DNA from: Lachnospiraceae bacterium UBA1729
GTDB lineage: Bacteria; Bacillota; Clostridia; Lachnospirales; Lachnospiraceae
NCBI GenBank assembly: GCA_002315945.1
Contig: DCIJ01000038.1
Coordinates: 1-6,996 of the forward strand
Direction of reading: 5' to 3'
DNA length: 6,996 nucleotides
The notes under the pieces: generated by a model
Seen by the model: the letters and a program-made list of their open reading frames with translations, nothing else
What the model was told of the DNA's origin: nothing
Databases searched by the model: none
Program-made: the position numbers and the translations under genes
Shown: positions 1 through 4,149 of the stretch, one piece after another
Layout of the letters: each line of letters begins with the position of its first letter
Position numbering within the stretch: position 1 is the first letter of the stretch

Positions 1-11
1 AGGAGAACTAA

Positions 12-1193
12 ATGGAAAAAAGATTATTTACTTCAGAATCAGTTACAGAAGGACATCCTGACAAGGTATGCGATGCCATCTCAGATGCCATTCTTGATGC
101 GTTAATGGAACAGGATCCCATGAGCCGTGTTGCCTGTGAGACAGCTACATGTACAGGTTTTGCTCTTGTTACAGGTGAGATTACAACTCAGGCATATGTT
201 GATATTCCCAAGATTGTCAGAGAGACAATTAAGGAGATCGGTTATGATAAGTCAGAGTATGGCTTTGATGGAAATACCTGTGCGGTGCTTACAGCTATTG
301 ATGAGCAGTCAAGCGATATCGCTATGGGTGTTGACAAGGCTTTGGAAGCTAAGGCAGGTTCACTTACAGATGATTTAGACACTGGTGCAGGCGATCAGGG
401 TATGATGTTTGGTTATGCAACCAACGAGACAGAAGAGTATATGCCTTATCCTATCTCACTTGCTCACAAGCTTTGCTTACAGCTTACCAAGGTTAGAAAG
501 GATGGAACTCTCAAGTATCTTCGTCCTGATGGAAAGAGCCAGGTTTCTGTAGAATATGATGAGAATGGCAAGCCAGTAAGACTTGAGGCAGTTGTTCTTT
601 CAACTCAGCACGATCCTGATGTGACTCAGGAGCAGATCCATGAGGATGTTAAGAAGCATGTATTTGATGTGGTTCTTCCAACTGAACTCATTGATGATAA
701 GACAAAATTCTATATCAATCCAACAGGACGTTTTGTAATTGGTGGACCTCACGGTGATGCTGGTCTTACAGGACGTAAGATTATTGTTGATACCTATGGT
801 GGATATGCTCGTCACGGCGGCGGAGCTTTCTCTGGAAAGGACTGCACTAAGGTTGACCGTTCTGCTGCATATGCTGCACGTTATGTAGCTAAGAATATCG
901 TAGCTGCTGGTCTGGCCGACAAGTGTGAGATTCAGCTCTCATACGCAATCGGCGTTGCTGAGCCTACTTCAGTTATGATTGATACTTTTGGAACTGGCAA
1001 GGTTTCAGATGAGAAGCTGGTTGAGATTACACGTAAGAACTTTGATCTGCGTCCTGCAGGAATCATCAAGATGTTAGATCTTCGTCGTCCTATCTACAAG
1101 CAGACTGCTGCATATGGTCACTTTGGTAGAAATGATCTTGATCTTCCATGGGAGAAGCTTGATAAGGTAGAAGACTTAAAGGCTTCTATCTAA
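12..1193 (+). CDS. metK: S-adenosylmethionine synthetase (methionine adenosyltransferase)
   Basis: Makes S-adenosylmethionine from methionine and ATP in the cytoplasm, releasing phosphate and pyrophosphate; the product is the main methyl donor. The 393-residue protein has the usual full bacterial length. Family landmarks are all visible: the N-terminal SESVTEGHPDK (residues 8-18, with the ATP-site His15, Asp17 and Lys18), GAGDQG at 125-130 (first family signature), the NPTGRFVIGGPHGDAGLTGR stretch at about 236-255, and GGGAFSGKD at 269-277 (second signature, phosphate-binding loop). The C-terminal GHFGR at 369-373 is also typical. The start is fixed by an AGGAGA ribosome binding site at 1-6, five bases before ATG. 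The gene is monocistronic at its 3' end, with a strong terminator directly behind it. Its promoter and any riboswitch would lie outside the window. Nothing looks broken or unusual. Confidence 0.98.
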   Translation: MEKRLFTSESVTEGHPDKVCDAISDAILDALMEQDPMSRVACETATCTGFALVTGEITTQAYVDIPKIVRETIKEIGYDKSEYGFDGNTCAVLTAIDEQSSDIAMGVDKALEAKAGSLTDDLDTGAGDQGMMFGYATNETEEYMPYPISLAHKLCLQLTKVRKDGTLKYLRPDGKSQVSVEYDENGKPVRLEAVVLSTQHDPDVTQEQIHEDVKKHVFDVVLPTELIDDKTKFYINPTGRFVIGGPHGDAGLTGRKIIVDTYGGYARHGGGAFSGKDCTKVDRSAAYAARYVAKNIVAAGLADKCEIQLSYAIGVAEPTSVMIDTFGTGKVSDEKLVEITRKNFDLRPAGIIKMLDLRRPIYKQTAAYGHFGRNDLDLPWEKLDKVEDLKASI

Positions 1194-1208
1194 CACAGTA
1201 TACTATTC

Positions 1209-1250
1209 AAGGCTGCACTAGAGGTTACCTCGTTAGTGCAGCTTTTTTTT
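1209..1250 (+). terminator. Intrinsic terminator of metK
   Basis: A perfect 9-bp stem pairs GCTGCACTA (1212-1220) with TAGTGCAGC (1234-1242). Inside it is a second 4-bp stem, GAGG/CCTC (1221-1224 with 1228-1231). A run of eight T (1243-1250) follows, which is the classic Rho-independent layout. It begins 15 bases after the metK stop codon and separates metK from the flagellar-type unit downstream. Confidence 0.95.
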
Positions 1251-1330
1251 ATTAGAATGGCAAACAACATTATGCCTGAAGCTAATTCTGTATTGACTTA
1301 AAAAATTTTGCGCCCTGGAAAAGTTTGTGG

Positions 1331-1357
1331 TAAAATTTAGCCATAATTGGTCGATAA
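1331..1357 (+). promoter_or_regulatory. Sigma-28 (SigD/FliA) type promoter for the FliD-like gene
   Basis: The -35 element TAAAATTT (1331-1338) is separated by 11 bases from the -10 element GTCGATAA (1350-1357). Against the known FliA consensus TAAAGTTT-N11-GCCGATAA this is 7 of 8 in each half with exact spacing. Transcription would start near 1364, about 50 bases before the ATG at 1415. The same TAAAAT hexamer could also act as an extended -10 (TGG-TAAAAT, 1328-1336) for sigma-A, but its -35 partner (TTGCGC, 1308-1313) is poor. The remaining bases between the metK terminator and this promoter (1251-1330) show nothing else I can name. A stray TTGACT at 1293-1298 has no -10 at proper distance. 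Confidence 0.8.
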
Positions 1358-1362
1358 ATCTG

Positions 1363-1407
1363 ATGACAGCATTTTAGGGAATGGAATCCCGTCATATTTC
1401 AAAGGAG
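1363..1407 (+). promoter_or_regulatory. Leader hairpin with loop GGA, candidate CsrA site, plus Shine-Dalgarno
   Basis: The leader folds ATGAC (1363-1367) onto GTCAT (1391-1395) and GGGA (1377-1380) onto TCCC (1387-1390). There is a nine-base bulge on the 5' side and a six-base loop ATGGAA (1381-1386). GGA in the loop of a short stem is the known signature of CsrA targets. A second GGA lies in the Shine-Dalgarno AAAGGAG (1401-1407), about 21 bases downstream and seven bases before the ATG. The B. subtilis flagellin leader is known to carry two CsrA sites, one at the Shine-Dalgarno. CsrA binding here is an inference. Confidence 0.45.
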
Positions 1408-1414
1408 TGAGAGT

Positions 1415-2146
1415 ATGAGTAATTATAACGGAATACAGGCATTATTCGGAACATCATCCACCAGTTTATATGATTCATTAGGTCAGTATGCTTCGATTCA
1501 GAAGGGTGCATATAAGACTGCACTTAAGGCTTATTATTCCAAGGAGTCAACATCCAAATCAGCCAGTTCTTCTGATTCAAAGGGAACAAATAAGACCGAG
1601 GAGCAGGTGGCTAATTTAATAAAGTCAGATGCAGCCTGTCTTGCCAAGGCGGGAGAAAAGCTTAACGCATCAGGCGATAAAAGTCTGTTTGTTGAAAAAG
1701 ATTACAAGACAAAGGACGAGAATGGTAATGAAACTACTGTTCATGGATATGACATGGATAGTATTTACAAAGCTGTTAGTGATTTTGTTAAAAATTATAA
1801 CTCTTTTATAGAGGATGCTTCGGATTCTGACAGTAAGAGTGTTCTTAATCAGACACTTCACCTGACCAATCAGGTTAAAACCTATGCCCAGACATTTGGA
1901 AAGGCTGGTATTACCATTGGCAAGGATAATAAGCTTTCTATTGATGAGGATACCTTTAAGAAGGCTGATATTGGAACTCTCAAGGGACTGTTTACCGGAA
2001 ATTCTTCAGCAGCAGTGCAGATTGCAACCAAAGCATCAATGATTGATTCCACTGCGGCTTCAGAGATTAATGTGAAAAAGATGTATAATAATACAGGCAG
2101 CTATAATGATCTATCAACAGGAAGCATTATGGACAGTCTGTTTTAA
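1415..2146 (+). CDS. Short FliD C-terminal-like flagellar protein
   Basis: A 243-residue protein with no signal peptide or membrane segment. Residues 113-240 resemble the C-terminal region of the flagellar filament cap FliD (hook-associated protein 2). The visible likeness includes the helix SIYKAVSDFVKNYNSFIED (116-134), then GKAGITIGKDNKLSIDEDTFKKA (162-184), followed by LKGLFTG (189-195), all familiar from FliD C-termini. The N-terminal FliD region is absent. Instead there is a Tyr/Ser-rich start, an amphipathic stretch (about 20-42) and a Ser/Lys/Thr-rich linker (43-62). The protein is low in Cys (one, Cys75). The start is supported by AAAGGAG seven bases upstream. A sigma-28 promoter upstream independently suggests a late flagellar gene. 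It probably shares a transcript with the lipoprotein gene 19 bases downstream. Export through the flagellar system and a role in filament or cap assembly are inferred. A recognised complete FliD is ruled out by size. Confidence 0.75.
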   Translation: MSNYNGIQALFGTSSTSLYDSLGQYASIQKGAYKTALKAYYSKESTSKSASSSDSKGTNKTEEQVANLIKSDAACLAKAGEKLNASGDKSLFVEKDYKTKDENGNETTVHGYDMDSIYKAVSDFVKNYNSFIEDASDSDSKSVLNQTLHLTNQVKTYAQTFGKAGITIGKDNKLSIDEDTFKKADIGTLKGLFTGNSSAAVQIATKASMIDSTAASEINVKKMYNNTGSYNDLSTGSIMDSLF

Positions 2147-2165
2147 TAGTAAGTAGGATTTAATT

Positions 2166-2762
2166 GTGAAAAAATTTGTTTTATCAGTTACTTTGATTAT
2201 GTGCTCGGCACTTCTTTTTGGATGCGAGAAGAGAGATGAGGCTTTGGATGGGTATCATGCTTCCATGGATGCATTTTCCTCTAATGCTACTCAGATCCAT
2301 CAGGAAATTGAAGATATAGATGCGGATAGTGATGATGCATCTGAACAGTTACTTACAAAATTGGACGAACTGGATTCTCTATATAAGGATATGGCTGAGC
2401 TGGAGGTTCCTGAAGAGTTTCAGGCTATTGAAAGTCTGGCAGATGAAGCCAGTGAGAATATGACTCAGTCTGTAAGCCTTTACCATATGGCTTTTGACGG
2501 ATATGAAGAGTATGATTCTGTGGTTACTGATGCGGCATTGGAATATTATCAGAGAGCACAGAAGAGAATTGATTATATTGGGACCCTCTTGAAGGGTGAG
2601 ATGCCTGAGGGTGAGGGCATTACATATGAGCGTGAAGGCGATGATGCCGGCTCAGAGTTTGATGATATGGATAAGGCTGAGGATTCAGATGAGTCTGACA
2701 GTTCAGAAGACTCAGTTAATTCAGACGCTGAAGAATCTGAAGAGGAGTCCTCAGAAGAATAA
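2166..2762 (+). CDS. Predicted lipoprotein with acidic C-terminal tail, function unknown
   Basis: A 198-residue protein that I cannot assign to a named family. The N-terminus is a clear lipoprotein signal: MKK, a hydrophobic stretch, and lipobox LFGC with the lipid-carrying Cys20. It should be anchored on the outer face of the cytoplasmic membrane. Residues 21-145 look almost wholly helical and contain Leu-spaced segments (61-82 and 118-142), consistent with a small helical bundle or coiled coil. From residue 157 to the end the chain is low-complexity Asp/Glu/Ser: 22 of 42 residues are acidic and only one (Lys170) is basic. The start is GTG, chosen because it gives the complete signal peptide and has AGGA (2155-2158) seven bases upstream. 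The 19-base gap from the FliD-like gene suggests co-transcription and a possible link to the cell surface or flagella. A tRNA gene begins four bases after the stop codon. Confidence 0.8.
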   Translation: MKKFVLSVTLIMCSALLFGCEKRDEALDGYHASMDAFSSNATQIHQEIEDIDADSDDASEQLLTKLDELDSLYKDMAELEVPEEFQAIESLADEASENMTQSVSLYHMAFDGYEEYDSVVTDAALEYYQRAQKRIDYIGTLLKGEMPEGEGITYEREGDDAGSEFDDMDKAEDSDESDSSEDSVNSDAEESEEESSEE

Positions 2763-2766
2763 TATC

Positions 2767-2837
2767 GCAGGATTAGTACATCGGTAGTACACGAGCTTCC
2801 CAAGCTTGTGAGGCGGGTTCGACTCCCGTATCCTGCT
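2767..2837 (+). tRNA. tRNA-Gly, anticodon CCC
   Basis: All four arms fold. The acceptor stem GCAGGAT/ATCCTGC (2767-2773 with 2830-2836) is a perfect 7 bp. The D stem GTAC/GTAC is 2776-2779 with 2787-2790, with GG in the loop. The anticodon stem is 2792-2796 with 2804-2808 and carries loop TTCCCAA. The T arm is 2813-2817 with 2825-2829 and carries loop TTCGACT. The anticodon CCC is at 2799-2801 and reads GGG. The discriminator base T2837 is the one expected for bacterial glycine tRNAs. CCA is not encoded, as GG follows, so the nucleotidyltransferase must add it. No good promoter is visible in the lipoprotein gene's end, so the tRNA may be cut out of a longer transcript. Confidence 0.95.
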
Positions 2838-3004
2838 GGTCCGATTGTTTATGCTGTTTTGAACCTACATTTACGTTTCATGGGATTCCTATATCGTGCG
2901 ACGTACGTCAGGCCTCACAATATCGGAGGAAGGCGGAAATCGTATTGCGGTTACCCACCTAGCTCATCGCTAGGCGTCAAAATGCATAAATGTGTCGGAC
3001 ACTT
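2838..3004 (+). ncRNA. ssrS: 6S RNA
   Basis: 6S RNA binds the housekeeping RNA polymerase holoenzyme by imitating an open promoter and tunes transcription as growth slows. The sequence folds into the family's rod. A closing stem joins 2839-2854 (GTCCGA...GTTTATGC) to 2984-3000 (GCATAAAT...TCGGAC). A large central bubble has 5' side 2855-2872 (containing GAACCTACA) and 3' side 2944-2983. That 3' side carries the typical small hairpin CCTAGC-TCATC-GCTAGG (2958-2974). The apical arm pairs 2873-2879 with 2936-2943, then 2886-2894 with 2920-2931, and 2896-2898 with 2916-2918. The GGGATTCCT and ACCCACCT...AGGCGTCAAAAT segments look like those I recall from clostridial 6S RNAs. The 5' end is set where the closing stem starts, right after the tRNA. 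An intrinsic terminator follows. A reading frame crosses this region but has no coding features. Confidence 0.85.
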
Positions 3005-3006
3005 TC

Positions 3007-3029
3007 AAGAGCCTATGGCTCTTTTTTTA
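3007..3029 (+). terminator. Intrinsic terminator of the tRNA-6S RNA unit
   Basis: A six-base stem pairs AGAGCC (3008-3013) with GGCTCT (3017-3022) around the loop TAT, and the T run extends to 3028. It sits just past the 6S closing stem. It ends directly against the -35 element of the pheS promoter, so pheST is transcriptionally separate. Confidence 0.93.
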
Positions 3030-3058
3030 TTCACACATTTATATTTCTATGGTACAAT
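3030..3058 (+). promoter_or_regulatory. Sigma-A promoter of pheST
   Basis: TTCACA (3030-3035, 5 of 6 to TTGACA) is followed after exactly 17 bases by TACAAT (3053-3058, 5 of 6 to TATAAT). The TGG at 3050-3052 adds an extended -10. Transcription should start near 3065, giving a leader of about 50 bases. This is the best housekeeping-type promoter in the window, as expected for an essential aminoacyl-tRNA synthetase operon. Confidence 0.85.
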
Positions 3059-3070
3059 ATAACGAATTTG

Positions 3071-3099
3071 TTTATTAATCAGTAGGGACTGATAATAAA
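3071..3099 (+). promoter_or_regulatory. Leader hairpin of pheST mRNA
   Basis: TTTATT (3071-3076) and ATCAGT (3078-3083) pair with ACTGAT (3088-3093) and AATAAA (3094-3099). This forms a 12-bp stem with a single bulged A (3077) and loop AGGG (3084-3087). It starts within a few bases of the predicted transcript start and ends four bases before the GGAGG (3103-3107) of pheS. No T run follows, so it is not a terminator. It could protect the 5' end of the mRNA or affect ribosome access. The leader is too short for a T-box. Confidence 0.5.
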
Positions 3100-3114
3100 T
3101 TTGGAGGTAAAAAA

Positions 3115-4137
3115 GTGAGAGATAAATTAAATGAAATCAAAGACAGAGCACTTCTTCAGATTGCAGGAGCTGAAGGCCTTGAAGCTCTTAATGAGGTGAG
3201 AAACACCATTCTTGGAAAAAAAGGTGAACTGACAGCCATTCTTAAGGGAATGAAGGATGTAAGCCCAGAAGACAGACCTAAGGTAGGTAAGTGGGTTAAT
3301 GAAACCCGTGAAGCTATTGAGAGTTGTCTTTCAACCCAGTTAAAGAAGCTTGAAAGTGAAGCACTTAAGGCCAGATATTCTGCAGAAAAGATAGATGTTA
3401 CCATGCCTGCCAAGATGCAGCCCAAGGGTAGACTTAATCCTGTAACACTGGTTAGAAACCAGCTCATTGATATTTTCGGATCCATGGGCTTTGAAGTGTA
3501 TGAAGGAACAGAGATTGAGACAGACTATTATAATTTTACAGCGTTAAATACACCTGATGATCATCCCGCAAGAGATATGCAGGATACATTTTATCTTTCA
3601 CCAGAGTTTTTGCTTAGAACACAGACCTCAGCAGGTCAGGTTCATGCTATGGAAGCTGGAAAACCTCCTATCAAGATAATCAGCCCTGGAAAAGTATTCC
3701 GTTCTGATGATGATGCTACACATTCTCCAATGTTCTCTCAGATGGAAGGACTTGTGGTAGATAAGGGAATCACCCTGTGCGATTTGAAGGGTATGCTGGA
3801 TAAATTCTGTAAAGAAATATTTGGACAGGAAGTTAAGACAAGACTTCGTCCTTCCTATTTCCCATTTACAGAGCCTTCTGTAGAAGTTGATGTAAGCTGC
3901 TTTCAGTGTGGAGGCAGTGGCTGTAAGCTTTGCAAGGGAACTGGCTGGATAGAGGTTCTTGGTGCAGGTGTTGTTAATACTAAAGTCCTTGAGGGCTGTG
4001 GTATTGATACTAATGAATACTCAGGCTTTGCTTTTGGTATTGGTATGGAGCGAATCGCTATGCTTAAGTATGGTATCAATAATATCAAGCTTTTGTTTGA
4101 ATCTGATTTAAGAGTACTTGATCAGTTAGAAGAGTAG
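3115..4137 (+). CDS. pheS: Phenylalanyl-tRNA synthetase alpha subunit
   Basis: Catalytic subunit of the cytoplasmic (alpha-beta)2 enzyme that charges tRNA-Phe. At 340 residues it has normal length. Residues 1-90 are the N-terminal helical (coiled-coil) arm that contacts tRNA. The class II core follows. GRLNPVTLVRNQL begins at 105, DDHPARDMQDTFYL is at 148-161, and LLRTQTSAGQ is at 166-175. Motif 2 is around GKVFRSDDDATHSP (192-205). Motif 3, GFAFGIGMERIAML, is at 304-317, and its Ala306 is the conserved alanine lining the phenylalanine pocket. A Cys pair set (Cys262, 265, 270, 273 in CFQC...CKLC) forms a zinc-knuckle-like insert found in many bacterial homologues. The start is GTG, chosen because GGAGG (3103-3107) lies seven bases upstream and the protein begins where the family does. 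The gene overlaps pheT's ribosome binding site at its stop codon, so the two are co-translated from one operon. Confidence 0.97.
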   Translation: MRDKLNEIKDRALLQIAGAEGLEALNEVRNTILGKKGELTAILKGMKDVSPEDRPKVGKWVNETREAIESCLSTQLKKLESEALKARYSAEKIDVTMPAKMQPKGRLNPVTLVRNQLIDIFGSMGFEVYEGTEIETDYYNFTALNTPDDHPARDMQDTFYLSPEFLLRTQTSAGQVHAMEAGKPPIKIISPGKVFRSDDDATHSPMFSQMEGLVVDKGITLCDLKGMLDKFCKEIFGQEVKTRLRPSYFPFTEPSVEVDVSCFQCGGSGCKLCKGTGWIEVLGAGVVNTKVLEGCGIDTNEYSGFAFGIGMERIAMLKYGINNIKLLFESDLRVLDQLEE

Positions 4138-4149
4138 GAGGATGGAAAA

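Noticed and set aside
1..11. SAM riboswitch for metK
   Set aside because: Only the ribosome binding site precedes metK in this window. Any riboswitch would be further upstream and cannot be judged here.
1293..1298. TTGACT as the -35 of a sigma-A promoter for the FliD-like gene
   Set aside because: No -10-like hexamer lies 16-18 bases downstream. The nearest good one (TAAAAT, 1331) is 32 bases away.
2573..2803. Serine-rich 76-codon frame on the minus strand
   Set aside because: It is the mirror of the Asp/Glu/Ser-coding repeats in the lipoprotein tail and overlaps the tRNA. There is no promoter or ribosome binding site.
2808..3062. An 84-codon open frame across the tRNA and 6S RNA
   Set aside because: It starts inside the tRNA and runs through the 6S fold, its terminator and the pheS promoter. 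There is no ribosome binding site and no protein-like composition, so it is a chance frame over RNA genes.
3059..3114. T-box riboswitch upstream of pheST
   Set aside because: The leader is only about 50 bases, and no T-box consensus, specifier stem or terminator/antiterminator pair is present.
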